A DNA stretch of 31,874 nucleotides, taken from positions 1 to 31,874 of the forward strand of contig CANROV010000002.1 in NCBI GenBank assembly GCA_947632315.1. Reading direction: 5' to 3'. Positions within the stretch are counted from its first letter, which is position 1. Every line of letters begins with the position of its first letter. A program made the position numbers and the translations under genes. Positions 1 through 9,068 of the stretch are shown here, piece by piece. The notes below the pieces were generated by a model. That model saw only the letters and a program-made list of their open reading frames with translations. It made no database searches and had not been told where the DNA came from. Source of the stretch: Candidatus Gastranaerophilales bacterium. Its GTDB lineage: Bacteria > Cyanobacteriota > Vampirovibrionia > Gastranaerophilales > Gastranaerophilaceae.

Positions 1-1314
1 AAAATCAGAAAATTAGGATTAAGAGAAATAAGTTTGGATAAAAAAAATGAACGGGTATATCCTCAAGATGAGCTTGCGGCACATGTTATAGGATATTATA
101 ATCCCGATGCGGGAACAGCTTCGGGCGTTGAATTAAGTGCTAAATCTAAACTTGAAGATGTTGATGATATTAAACCTGTCCAAAAAACACCAAGCGGAGA
201 TATTATTTATGATATAGGTACTGACCCTATTTCCGCTACAACTCCTAAAATGGGTAAAAATGTTACATTAACTATTGATTCTGCTATCCAATATGTATGT
301 GAACGTGAATTGTTAAATACTATTACAACAAAACAGGCTAAAAGAGGGGCTGTTATTGTAATGAATCCTAAAAACGGCGAGATATTAGGTTATGCTGTTT
401 ATCCAAGATATAATCCGAATAATTATAAAAAAACCGACGCTGTAAAATTAAAAAATTGGACACTCACGGATGTTTATCCTCCGGGTTCCACTTTTAAAAC
501 TTTAACCGTGGCTTCAGGTATTGAAAACGGAAAGATTAATGCTAATTCAAAAGTTTTAGATACCGGCAAAATGCAATTGGGTAATTGGACTATTCAAAAT
601 TATGATTATCATAAACATCCTTATCCTGGCATGATTAATCTCGTTTATCTTCTTGAACATTCAAGTAATGTAGGAAGTGCTAATATAGCGTTAATGATGA
701 CACCTAATGAATTTTATAATACGTTGTCTAAGTTTGGAATAGGGAAAAAAAGCGGTATAGATTTAAGCGGAGAATCATCAGGACTTCTGCCTAAACCGTA
801 TAAATGGGATAAATCCCGTCAGGCTACAATGGGGTATGGTTATGGTGCATCCGTTAATGCCATGCAGATGGTTAGTGCAGTCAGCGCTCTTGCTAATAAC
901 GGTGTTCGAGTTACTCCTCACGTTATTAAATATTCTCCCGAAGAAGAGAAGGAAAAAATTCAATATATTCAAGCAATTACGCCTGAAACCGCAAAAACTG
1001 TTACAAATATTCTTGCTCAAAGCGTTGAAAAATCAAAAACTCCCTTAAACCTTGAAAAATATACCGTGGCAGGAAAAACAGGAACTTCAAAAAAACCTTT
1101 GGAAAACGGCAGAGGATATTCACACTCACTATATACGTCAGTAATAGGCTATTTCCCTGTCAGCAATCCGCAAGTTTTGATTTATGTTGTTATAGATTCA
1201 GCTTCAAATGGGCCGGTATGGGGAAATACCGTTGCAGGCCCTGTCTTTAAAGATGTTGCACTTCAAACGGCAAGAATTTTAAATATCCCTCCTGACAAAA
1301 ATAGTGTAGAATAG
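1..1314 (+). CDS. ftsI: FtsI/PBP2-type peptidoglycan D,D-transpeptidase, 5' end cut by window
   Basis: The reading frame is open from base 1, so the gene starts before the window and 437 residues remain. A TTG at 34 is not a likely start, because the residues before it read as the normal class B PBP linker leading into the RVYPQ...LAAHVIG segment. The three penicillin-binding motifs are present: STFK with the catalytic Ser codon at 487, SSN from the codon at 664, and KTGTS from 1075. The MGYGYG and NAMQMVSA segment around 826-880 is typical of division-type PBPs. The enzyme crosslinks peptidoglycan stems outside the inner membrane. murE follows after 15 bases, the usual ftsI-murE order of division and cell wall clusters. 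PBP2 of elongation is the alternative, but gene order favours FtsI. Confidence 0.9.
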   Translation, partial: KIRKLGLREISLDKKNERVYPQDELAAHVIGYYNPDAGTASGVELSAKSKLEDVDDIKPVQKTPSGDIIYDIGTDPISATTPKMGKNVTLTIDSAIQYVCERELLNTITTKQAKRGAVIVMNPKNGEILGYAVYPRYNPNNYKKTDAVKLKNWTLTDVYPPGSTFKTLTVASGIENGKINANSKVLDTGKMQLGNWTIQNYDYHKHPYPGMINLVYLLEHSSNVGSANIALMMTPNEFYNTLSKFGIGKKSGIDLSGESSGLLPKPYKWDKSRQATMGYGYGASVNAMQMVSAVSALANNGVRVTPHVIKYSPEEEKEKIQYIQAITPETAKTVTNILAQSVEKSKTPLNLEKYTVAGKTGTSKKPLENGRGYSHSLYTSVIGYFPVSNPQVLIYVVIDSASNGPVWGNTVAGPVFKDVALQTARILNIPPDKNSVE

Positions 1315-1329
1315 ATTAGAGGTATTGTT

Positions 1330-2823
1330 ATGTTATTAAGTAAACTTTTAAATTTATTAACGGATTATTCACGGGAAAATTTCCAAGACGTCGAAATAAC
1401 AGGTATTTCTTATAATTCGGCAACAACTAAAGAGGGTGATATATTTATCTGTATAAAAGGCGAGCAGTCTGACGGGCATGACTATGCAAAATACGCCGTT
1501 GAAAAAGGGGCTAAAGCGATATTCTGCGAACATAAATTAAATAATCTTAGTTGTCCTCAAATAATTGTAAAAGATACAAAACGACAAATGGCAGCTATAG
1601 CGGCAAAATTCTATGATGAGCCATCTAAAAAGTTAAATTTAATCGGAGTTACCGGAACTAACGGTAAAACAACAGTTACTCATTTAATTCAGAGAATAAT
1701 AGAAGAAGATAATAACAAATGTGCGCTTATCGGTACTTTAGGTTATAAATTATCAAGTTTGGATTCATATAAAGAAGCTAAACATACAACACCTCAGCCT
1801 CCTGAACTTCAACGTGATTTGAAATTAATGTATGATAACGGGATAAATAATGTTGTAATGGAGGTAAGCTCTCACTCATTAGAGCAAAAAAGAGTCGGAT
1901 TCTGTGATTTTGACGGGGCAGTGTTTACAAACCTTACTCAAGATCATCTTGATTATCATATAACTATGCGAAATTATTTCAAAGCAAAAGCTATATTGTT
2001 TGAAAATTTGAAAAAAGGTGCATTTGCGGTAATAAATAAGGATGATGAGTATGCTGATGATTTTATAAAAGCATGCCCTGAAGGAGTCAGAGTCTTTACA
2101 TACGCAGTTAAAAATATTGCTGATGTAAAAGCTGATAATATTGATTTTTCAATTGACGGAGCAAAATTAACAGTTAAATTTAATAATAAAGAAGAAAAAC
2201 TAAGTCTTCATCTTAATGGTATGTTCAGTGTATATAATGCATTGGCGGCATTTACGGCAGGGCTTGCAATCGGAATTGATTACAAAACAATAATTAATGC
2301 ACTTGAAAATACAAAAAGCGTAGCGGGACGATTTGAAATTGTTGCAAAAAAACCTTTGGTTATTGTTGATTATGCTCATACTCCCGATGGACTTGAAAAT
2401 GTTTTAAAAGCAGCACGGGAATTAACGCCGAAAACAAGTTCTTTAATATGTTTGTTTGGGTGCGGAGGTGATAGAGATACTACAAAACGTCCTAAAATGG
2501 GTAAAATAGCTGATGAACTATCCGATAAAGTAATTGTAACTTCCGATAACCCCAGAAGCGAAGACCCTCAGCTTATAATTTCAGATATAATGACGGGAAT
2601 TAAAACCGTAGATACACAAAGAATCTTTGTTGAGCCTGACAGAAGAGAAGCTATAAAATTTTTAAAGATAATATCTAATCCCGCAGATGTTATTGTTATA
2701 GCAGGAAAAGGGCATGAAGATTATCAAATACTTAAAAATGAAACTATACATTTTGATGATAGAGAAGAAGCACGGAAAGTATTTAATACTGAAAGCGAGA
2801 TTATAAATAATGCAGTTAGATAA
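1330..2823 (+). CDS. murE: UDP-N-acetylmuramoyl-tripeptide synthetase MurE
   Basis: A 497-residue Mur ligase that adds the third amino acid to UDP-MurNAc-L-Ala-D-Glu, using ATP in the cytoplasm. The ATP loop GTNGKT lies at residues 109-114, the HTTPQPPEL substrate segment follows, and DNPR lies at 406-409. In this family DNPR marks enzymes that add meso-diaminopimelate rather than lysine, so the wall is predicted to be DAP type, as in most diderms. Length is normal. The gene starts 15 bases after ftsI with an AGAGG ribosome site, and gpsA follows within 20 bases, so the genes are probably co-transcribed. Confidence 0.97.
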   Translation: MLLSKLLNLLTDYSRENFQDVEITGISYNSATTKEGDIFICIKGEQSDGHDYAKYAVEKGAKAIFCEHKLNNLSCPQIIVKDTKRQMAAIAAKFYDEPSKKLNLIGVTGTNGKTTVTHLIQRIIEEDNNKCALIGTLGYKLSSLDSYKEAKHTTPQPPELQRDLKLMYDNGINNVVMEVSSHSLEQKRVGFCDFDGAVFTNLTQDHLDYHITMRNYFKAKAILFENLKKGAFAVINKDDEYADDFIKACPEGVRVFTYAVKNIADVKADNIDFSIDGAKLTVKFNNKEEKLSLHLNGMFSVYNALAAFTAGLAIGIDYKTIINALENTKSVAGRFEIVAKKPLVIVDYAHTPDGLENVLKAARELTPKTSSLICLFGCGGDRDTTKRPKMGKIADELSDKVIVTSDNPRSEDPQLIISDIMTGIKTVDTQRIFVEPDRREAIKFLKIISNPADVIVIAGKGHEDYQILKNETIHFDDREEARKVFNTESEIINNAVR

Positions 2824-2842
2824 TAAAATTGGAGATAAATGT

Positions 2843-3856
2843 ATGAAACTGACAGTTTTAGGTCCGGGGTGCTGGGGATTAACTTTAGCTTGGCTTTTAA
2901 ATAATAATTTTGAAAATATATGTGTTTGGGGCAGAAAAGAAGATATATCAGACGAACTGAGGACATATAAGCGTACAACAAAACCATTAACCGTTCAGCT
3001 TGATGAAAAGGTAATAATTACCGACAATCTTAAAGAAGCTGTTCAAGATGCGGATATAATACTACTTGTAGTTGCAACATCGGGAATAAGACCTGTTTGC
3101 AGGCAGTTAAAAGAAATAGGATTAAAAAATAATCAAATACTTGTAAATTTATCAAAAGGATTAGAACTGCCTTCATTAAAGAGAATGTCAGAAGTAATAA
3201 AAGATGAATTGCCTGATTCCAAGCTTGTAATATTATCGGGGCCTACCTTAGCAAAAGAAATATTAAACGGATGTCCTACGGCAGCTTCGGTGGCAAGTGA
3301 TGATATTAAATCAGCTGAATTTGTTCAAAAATATTTGACTGTTCCTTCTAAATTCCGGCTTTATACAAATACAGATGTTATTGGAGTAGAACTTGGCGGA
3401 AGTTTAAAAAATGTAATAGCTATTGCGTCAGGGTTTGCCGATGCTATGCATTTAGGGGACAATTGCCGGGGGTCTTTGTTAACCAGAGGAATGGCGGAAA
3501 TAGTAAGATTAAGTGTTGCATTAGGAGCAAAACCTTCTACATTATATGGATTATCAGGAATGGGCGATTTGATTGCCACTTGTTCCAGTCCGTACAGCAG
3601 AAATTTTACGGTTGGTTCAATGCTGGGTAAAGGTAAAAAAATTGATGATATTTTAAATGAACTTGGCTCTGTAGCCGAAGGAGTTAAAACCTCAAAAGCT
3701 TTATGCGAGCTTGCTTCAAAGTTAAATTTGGAAGTTCCCGTATCGTCTGCAATTTACGAGGCTGTATATACAAATATAACTCCTGATGAGGTTTTGAATA
3801 AACTTATGAACAGAAAATTGAAAAGTGAAGATGAATTTGGAGTAAAAAGGGCATAA
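2843..3856 (+). CDS. gpsA: NAD(P)-dependent glycerol-3-phosphate dehydrogenase
   Basis: A 337-residue protein that reduces dihydroxyacetone phosphate to sn-glycerol-3-phosphate for phospholipid synthesis. The N-terminal dinucleotide loop reads GPGCWG where most family members have GxGxxG with Ala or Ser. SGPTLAKEI, ELGGSLKNV and the substrate-binding GLSGMGDLIATC segment are all present. The start at 2843 is chosen because GGAG lies at 2831-2834, eight bases before the ATG. A longer frame from 2810 would overlap murE and has no ribosome site. The stop is one base before the next ATG, so the glycosyltransferase downstream is very likely in the same transcript. Confidence 0.95.
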   Translation: MKLTVLGPGCWGLTLAWLLNNNFENICVWGRKEDISDELRTYKRTTKPLTVQLDEKVIITDNLKEAVQDADIILLVVATSGIRPVCRQLKEIGLKNNQILVNLSKGLELPSLKRMSEVIKDELPDSKLVILSGPTLAKEILNGCPTAASVASDDIKSAEFVQKYLTVPSKFRLYTNTDVIGVELGGSLKNVIAIASGFADAMHLGDNCRGSLLTRGMAEIVRLSVALGAKPSTLYGLSGMGDLIATCSSPYSRNFTVGSMLGKGKKIDDILNELGSVAEGVKTSKALCELASKLNLEVPVSSAIYEAVYTNITPDEVLNKLMNRKLKSEDEFGVKRA

Positions 3857-3857
3857 A

Positions 3858-5453
3858 ATGAATACTGATAAAATAAGCAGTTCATATGAAGATTTAGTAA
3901 AAGAAGGAAAAGAGCTTTTTGAAAATAAACAGTATAAAGAGGCTATAAAGGTATATAAAATAGCTTTATTAATGGCAAAAAAACTTGATTCCGTCACGTT
4001 AGCTTCTATGTATATAAGGCTGGCAAATTCTTATTATAATCTTGATGATAAAGATAAGTATACATATTATTATGAAGAATATTTAAAGGAATATCCGGAA
4101 GGTCAGGCAAGTGTTTTTTCAAGATTAGCACATTCTTATTATTATTTGGATTGTGATAAAACTATAGACTATAGCAATAAATCCTTAAATCTCCAGCCCA
4201 GTCAGTATGATGTATCAAGTAAAATATTTGCTATGACAAAGTCAGCTTCATACGATCAAATTGATATTAAAGATGAAGCTGAAATGGAAGTGGTAAGGTT
4301 AAAAAGTACCATTTTTAAAAATATAAAAAAGTATAATCACGATAATAAAAAAAATCAAAAAAACAAAAAATTAAATATAGGATATCTTTCATCTGACTGC
4401 CGTGCGCATACTATGATGAATTATATTATTCCAATATGGGAAAATCATAATCAATCCGAATTTAATTTTTGTATATTTAATACTTCATCAAAAAAAGACA
4501 GCACGACCGAAAGAATAGAAAAAACGGGAATAGAAATGCTATCTTTTGAATCAATATCGGCAGAGGAGTTAGCCAAAAAAATATATGAGAAAGATATTGA
4601 TATTTTAATAGATTTAGGCGGATATACTCATTTAAAATCTTTTGTAAGTTTATATAAACCGGCTCCCATAATAATTTCATATCTCGGTTTTCTTAATACA
4701 ATGGGTATAAAAGAAGTTGATTATATTTTGGCTGATAAATATATAATCCCCGAAGATAAGGCATATTTATACACGGAAAAGCCGTTATATTTGGAAAGCA
4801 GTGCAGGGTATCAAATATTTATGGAAAAGAAATTCCCAGATGTTACTGATTGTCCTTTCAAAACAAACGGCTATATAACATTCGGAAGTTTTAACTGTAC
4901 TTCAAAAATTAATGATGCAACCATATATCTTTGGCAAAAGATACTCAAAGAAGTACCCGATTCAAAATTGTTGATATATAGAACACAGATGACAAAGAGA
5001 AACATTAAATATTTAAAGGATAAATTTATAAAAAGAGGTATAGATACAGAAAGAGTTATGTTTAGCGCTCAAAAATATGATGTACACTTTAAAGCATATT
5101 CTTTGGCTGATATAGCGCTTGATCCTTATCCGTTCAGCGGAATGTCAATATGTATTGAATCTATGCATATGGGTGTTCCTACAATTACTTTGGTTGGTGA
5201 AGGAATGCAGTCAAGAGGTGCGGGAAGAGTTAATAATCTTTTAAATTATAAGGAATTTATTGCCGAATGCGGTGATGATTATGTAATGAATGCTGTTAAA
5301 CTTGCTAATGATAAAGAAAAGTTAGCTAAGTTAAGGTATTCTTTGAGAAATGAAATAAATAATTCGCCTATAAAAGTTAATTTTAAGGAATTTACCAAGG
5401 ATCTTGAATCTAAATATAAAAAAGTTTGGGAGAATTTTATAAATAGTCATTAA
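3858..5453 (+). CDS. TPR protein with family-41 (OGT/SPINDLY-like) glycosyltransferase domain
   Basis: 531 residues. Residues 1-130 are tetratricopeptide-like helices (one repeat near 8-40, another near 45-75). Residues 170-531 match the catalytic region of O-GlcNAc transferase relatives. SSDCRAH places a His at 184, where OGT has its catalytic-region His. NCTSKINDAT gives Lys350 at the place of the UDP-binding Lys. The DPYPFSG...ESMHMGVPT and SRGAGRVNNLL segments align with the sugar-nucleotide pocket. The family transfers GlcNAc or another sugar to Ser/Thr of proteins, usually in the cytoplasm. The substrate here is unknown. It directly follows gpsA with no gap for a promoter. I am confident of the family but not of the donor sugar or the target. 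Confidence 0.88.
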   Translation: MNTDKISSSYEDLVKEGKELFENKQYKEAIKVYKIALLMAKKLDSVTLASMYIRLANSYYNLDDKDKYTYYYEEYLKEYPEGQASVFSRLAHSYYYLDCDKTIDYSNKSLNLQPSQYDVSSKIFAMTKSASYDQIDIKDEAEMEVVRLKSTIFKNIKKYNHDNKKNQKNKKLNIGYLSSDCRAHTMMNYIIPIWENHNQSEFNFCIFNTSSKKDSTTERIEKTGIEMLSFESISAEELAKKIYEKDIDILIDLGGYTHLKSFVSLYKPAPIIISYLGFLNTMGIKEVDYILADKYIIPEDKAYLYTEKPLYLESSAGYQIFMEKKFPDVTDCPFKTNGYITFGSFNCTSKINDATIYLWQKILKEVPDSKLLIYRTQMTKRNIKYLKDKFIKRGIDTERVMFSAQKYDVHFKAYSLADIALDPYPFSGMSICIESMHMGVPTITLVGEGMQSRGAGRVNNLLNYKEFIAECGDDYVMNAVKLANDKEKLAKLRYSLRNEINNSPIKVNFKEFTKDLESKYKKVWENFINSH

Positions 5454-5569
5454 ATTGTCCGAGTAAAATTTAATACAGAGGATTAAATCTGATATATTAA
5501 ATAAAAATCTATAGACATTTGTTTACAATTAGGTTTCTATATAAAATTATTTGTTAAAATGTTACTAAA

Positions 5570-5575
5570 TATAAT
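5570..5575 (+). promoter_or_regulatory. Probable -10 box of the class A PBP gene
   Basis: A consensus TATAAT lies 7 bases before ATG 5583 and 19 before ATG 5595. The hexamer 17 bases upstream is poor (TTATTT). The 141-base gap from the preceding glycosyltransferase also holds an AT-only inverted repeat at 5468-5488, which is too weak to call a terminator. Confidence 0.4.
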
Positions 5576-5594
5576 AAAGTAAATGAGGATAATA

Positions 5595-7682
5595 ATGGCG
5601 GCAAGAAAAAAACCAAATTCATTTTTTTCTTTTTTAAAAGGGCTGATAGTAATAGCCGTTGCTGTTGTATTAGCTGGATATTTTGCTATAGACAGATATT
5701 TAGATGAATTGCCGCCCATACCGAAACTGGATACTTATAAGAGAACTGTAGTAACACAGGTATTTTCATCTGACGGCAGATTAATTAAAACGTTTCAAGC
5801 ATATAAATATGAACATGCTTCATTTGATGAAATACCAAAATATTTAAAAGATGCAATTATTTCTACCGAGGATAAGAATTTTTATACGCATAAAGGTTAT
5901 GATATTTGGGGAATTGCTCGTTCAATTATAGTCAATACTCTTAATAAGAGAGCTTCACAAGGTGCAAGTACAATAACTCAGCAGCTGGCAAGAGTTCTGT
6001 TTCTGTCAAACGAAAAAACTTTTGACCGAAAGATTAAAGAATTACAACTAGCTGCACGTATAGAAAAGACAATACCTAAAGATAAAATATTGGAAATGTA
6101 TTTAAATAATGTATATTTAGGTGCAGGTTCATACGGAGTAGGCGCAGCCGCTTCCACATATTTTAATAAAAAACTTTCCCAGCTAACATTAGCCGAGTGT
6201 GCGTTAATAGCAGGATTACCTCAAGCTCCTTCCGCTTATAATCCTTATAAGTATCTGGCAAAGGCTGAAAAACGCCGTAATAAAGTACTTAAACGTATGT
6301 ATATAATGAATACTATTACAAAAAAAGAATATGAAGCTGCGTTAAAAGAAAAAACAGTGCTTAAGCGCAGTGACGCTGTATCTATTGCCAATATTGCTCC
6401 TTATTTTATTGATTATGTTTTAAAAGAACTGGAAGATCTTGGTTATAAAGAAGAAGATATTACTCAAGGCGGATATAAAATTACTACTACACTTGATTAT
6501 GATGCTCAAATAGCTGCAAATGAAGCTATAAGAAAAAATTTGGCAGCTTGGAAGCTTACTAAACCTAAACAAAATGCGGCATTATTCTCATTTTCGCCTA
6601 TAAATGGTGCTATATATGCTTATGTTGGCGGTAAAGATTATTCATATAGCCAATATGACAGAGTAACACAAGCTGTAAGACCACCCGGTTCATCATTTAA
6701 ACCATTTGTTTACGCTGCTGCAATTGAATCAGGCATGAAACCTACCGATATGGTAGAAGATAGCCCTGTTACAATCGGTAATTGGAGTCCGCATAATTAC
6801 GGAAGCAGGTATAGAGGTGTAATGCCTTTATATAAAGCACTTGCTATATCTTCAAATGTTGTTGCCGTTAAGTTAATTCAACAGGTTGGTATTGATGCCG
6901 TAATAGATATGGCTAAAAGTCTTGGTATTACAACTAAATTAAAAAAAGATTATACCATTTCTTTAGGCTCAAACGGTGTAAGGTTATACGATATGGCAAT
7001 AGCATACGGAACGTTTGCTAACGGAGGTTACAGAGTTTATCCTTATTCGGTGGAAAAGCTTGAAACTGAACGAGGACAGGTAAAGTATTTGGCAAAACAT
7101 ACACGGATAGAAAAAGTACTCGATGAAAATACTGCGGGAATTATGACAGCTATGCTTAAAAAGGTTATAACTGCAGGAACAGGAAAAGGTGCGGATATTG
7201 GTAAACCTATGGGCGGAAAAACCGGAACAACTAATGATAATAAAGATGCTTGGTTTATTGGTTTTACTCCTGATATTGTTACGGGTGTATTCATAGGAAA
7301 TGATGATAACAGAAGTATAGGACTTACGGGCGGCAGCGCTCCTGCAAGAATTTGGAAAGATATGATGACAGTTGCTACTAAACGCTTTGGAAGTACTGAA
7401 TTTAATTATCCTGAAATAGATTTAAATGTTAATTATCAGACAAATGCTAATGAAGAAGAATCTCAAGAGGATGCGGAACAAGAAGGAGATTTGGAACAGA
7501 ATAACGTAACTAATGCTGAACGTATAAATTCCCAATCTCAGCAAGCGTACGTACCTCCTCAGTCATTTAAATCAATACCCGTACAATTGAATATTCAATT
7601 AAGTGATAAGATAATGAATTCAAAGAAAAAACCTGAGCAGGAGGTTAAAATACCGCCAATACAACTTCAGGAACAGCGCTAA
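5595..7682 (+). CDS. Class A penicillin-binding protein (PBP1A-like, bifunctional)
   Basis: 695 residues from this start. A membrane helix at 16-33 is followed by a GT51 glycosyltransferase domain (TEDKNFY with catalytic Glu92, then GASTITQQL and the KILEMYLNNVYLG segment). The transpeptidase domain carries SSFK from Ser366, SSN in ISSNVVAVK, and KTGTT. It polymerises lipid II and crosslinks the glycan outside the inner membrane. The last 70 residues are Glu/Gln-rich low complexity. Start choice is open: GAGG at 5585-5588 sits 6 bases before ATG 5595, but ATG 5583 is in frame and lies 7 bases from a TATAAT, so a leaderless start there would add four residues. The gene ends three bases before the convergent BioD-like gene. 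Confidence 0.95.
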   Translation: MAARKKPNSFFSFLKGLIVIAVAVVLAGYFAIDRYLDELPPIPKLDTYKRTVVTQVFSSDGRLIKTFQAYKYEHASFDEIPKYLKDAIISTEDKNFYTHKGYDIWGIARSIIVNTLNKRASQGASTITQQLARVLFLSNEKTFDRKIKELQLAARIEKTIPKDKILEMYLNNVYLGAGSYGVGAAASTYFNKKLSQLTLAECALIAGLPQAPSAYNPYKYLAKAEKRRNKVLKRMYIMNTITKKEYEAALKEKTVLKRSDAVSIANIAPYFIDYVLKELEDLGYKEEDITQGGYKITTTLDYDAQIAANEAIRKNLAAWKLTKPKQNAALFSFSPINGAIYAYVGGKDYSYSQYDRVTQAVRPPGSSFKPFVYAAAIESGMKPTDMVEDSPVTIGNWSPHNYGSRYRGVMPLYKALAISSNVVAVKLIQQVGIDAVIDMAKSLGITTKLKKDYTISLGSNGVRLYDMAIAYGTFANGGYRVYPYSVEKLETERGQVKYLAKHTRIEKVLDENTAGIMTAMLKKVITAGTGKGADIGKPMGGKTGTTNDNKDAWFIGFTPDIVTGVFIGNDDNRSIGLTGGSAPARIWKDMMTVATKRFGSTEFNYPEIDLNVNYQTNANEEESQEDAEQEGDLEQNNVTNAERINSQSQQAYVPPQSFKSIPVQLNIQLSDKIMNSKKKPEQEVKIPPIQLQEQR

Positions 7683-7685
7683 TAA

Positions 7686-8405
7686 TTAATACATATTGAG
7701 CTTGGGAATTTTCATATTGAATAATGTTTCAAGTTCAATTCCGTTAAGTATTTCGTTTATTAAAATATTGGTTTTTACACTTTTACCTTTAAAATTTCTT
7801 ATCAATCCTAAAACTTTTACATCAGAATATTTTTCGATAAGAGTTGGGAATGTTTTTATTTCAATATTGTCAGAAAAAACGGAAAATTTATTTATTATTA
7901 CACCAAGAACGTCAAGTCCGAGGGTTTTAGCAGTATTCAGTTCGGATAAATACCTGCTTACTGCATTAATTGACGGATTAACTATTATTACTACAGGCAG
8001 ATTAAGGCTTAGCGGAATTTGATATTCAAAAAGACTTTCTGTTAAAGGCGTCATAAATCCGCCTGCTGCTTCAACCAGCAGTGTATCTGTTTTTTTACTG
8101 AGTATATTGTAATCTTTAATAATATCGTTAATATTAATATCTGTTTTATCAATTTCAGAAGCAATTACAGGCTCTGCTTTTGTTTTCATCATAAATGTTG
8201 AATGAGTTGTAATATAAGGGTCTAAAATTTTAACAAATGTTAAATCGGGCGAAACAAGAAATTTCTCTTTATCTATGGCACCTGTTTGAACAGGTTTATA
8301 AACTCCTGCTTTATAACCTAAAGATTGCATAACGGCAGCTATACCTGCTGAAATTATTGTTTTTCCGCCTGATTCATCTATACTTGTAATATATATATTA
8401 TTCAT
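7686..8405 (-). CDS. bioD: BioD-like dethiobiotin synthetase
   Basis: 239 residues with the BioD layout: an N-terminal P-loop (SIDESGGKT), KPVQTG near residue 40, VEAAGGFMTPL near 110, and VLGVIINK near 165. BioD makes the ureido ring of dethiobiotin from diaminononanoate, CO2 and ATP. The P-loop departs from the usual form: the first Gly of GxxxxGKT is Ser here, and the EGAGG motif is EAAGG. No other biotin gene is in the window, so the gene stands alone between two convergent/divergent neighbours. A different MinD/BioD-fold amidoligase role is possible. An extended -10 (TGTTATAAT) lies 6 bases from the ATG and there is no ribosome site. Confidence 0.78.
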   Translation of the reverse strand: MNNIYITSIDESGGKTIISAGIAAVMQSLGYKAGVYKPVQTGAIDKEKFLVSPDLTFVKILDPYITTHSTFMMKTKAEPVIASEIDKTDININDIIKDYNILSKKTDTLLVEAAGGFMTPLTESLFEYQIPLSLNLPVVIIVNPSINAVSRYLSELNTAKTLGLDVLGVIINKFSVFSDNIEIKTFPTLIEKYSDVKVLGLIRNFKGKSVKTNILINEILNGIELETLFNMKIPKLNMY

Positions 8406-8411
8406 ATTTAA

Positions 8412-8417
8412 ATTATA
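8412..8417 (-). promoter_or_regulatory. Extended -10 promoter of the BioD-like gene, probably leaderless
   Basis: On the minus strand TATAAT is preceded by TGT, giving an extended -10. Only 6 bases separate it from the ATG at 8405, so transcription would begin at or next to the start codon. Confidence 0.5.
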
Positions 8418-8486
8418 ACAAATTTTCTATTTTATTCTACATTCATTAGGGTGAAAATAACTGTATTATATATGGTAAAATTATGA

Positions 8487-8492
8487 TAAAAT
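8487..8492 (+). promoter_or_regulatory. Extended -10 box before the secreted protein gene at 8499
   Basis: TGA followed by TAAAAT, then 6 bases to ATG 8499, with no purine-rich ribosome site between. This predicts a leaderless or near-leaderless mRNA. Confidence 0.42.
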
Positions 8493-8498
8493 TATTTT

Positions 8499-9053
8499 AT
8501 GAAAATAAAAAATATACTGTTAATATTAATTTTTTTAGTTGTAATGTTTTTAGGGATAAAAATAAATGCACAAGAAACAGAATCCGTTCAAAAATTAAGG
8601 GCAGGAATGTTTATTAAAGTATTAGTTACGGATGAACTTTCAACATTAACAGCTGATGTTGGTGATGAAGTATCATTTATTAATATTCAGGATTTATATT
8701 TGTATGAAACTAATGCCGTGCCGAAAAATACTATAATATATGGTGAAGTTGAGGATGTACTTGAACCTGTTCAGGGCAGAGACGGTGCTGTTAAAATACT
8801 GATTACAAAAATGATTACCCCTGATAAAAAAGTTTATAAATTTAAAGGGCATATTTTTACGGAAAATGATAATTATTTAGGCGGAAATCCAACGCAGAGC
8901 GTATATTATAGAAAAGTTCCTCATTATACTGTCGGTTTAAGACCGCACCTTCAAGCTGCACCTTTAAATGTTCTTGAAATGGGCAGACATACCATTATTA
9001 AGCCCGGTGCTGAACTTTTTGTTGTCCTTGAAGAGGATGTTGCGATAAAATAA
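8499..9053 (+). CDS. Secreted beta-rich protein, envelope family member 1
   Basis: 184 residues with a clear signal peptide (MKIKN, a hydrophobic core, cleavage near INA-QE at 24-25). The mature part resembles the beta-barrel 'pore-gating' domain seen in TrbI/TraB-like and cyanobacterial envelope proteins only in pattern: VPKNTIIYGEVEDV, a RDGAVKILITKMITPDKKV strand pair, and a C-terminal PGAELFVVLEEDV strand. The same three blocks recur in the next gene and in the C-terminal half of the protein at 26298-27356, so these are paralogues. Function is unknown. The export signal and its position before a TonB operon suggest an envelope role. Confidence 0.75.
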   Translation: MKIKNILLILIFLVVMFLGIKINAQETESVQKLRAGMFIKVLVTDELSTLTADVGDEVSFINIQDLYLYETNAVPKNTIIYGEVEDVLEPVQGRDGAVKILITKMITPDKKVYKFKGHIFTENDNYLGGNPTQSVYYRKVPHYTVGLRPHLQAAPLNVLEMGRHTIIKPGAELFVVLEEDVAIK

Positions 9054-9068
9054 TTTAAGGAGATTATT

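Noticed and set aside
5468..5488. Inverted repeat as terminator after the glycosyltransferase gene.
   Set aside because: Seven AT-only pairs with no T run after it; expected by chance in such DNA.
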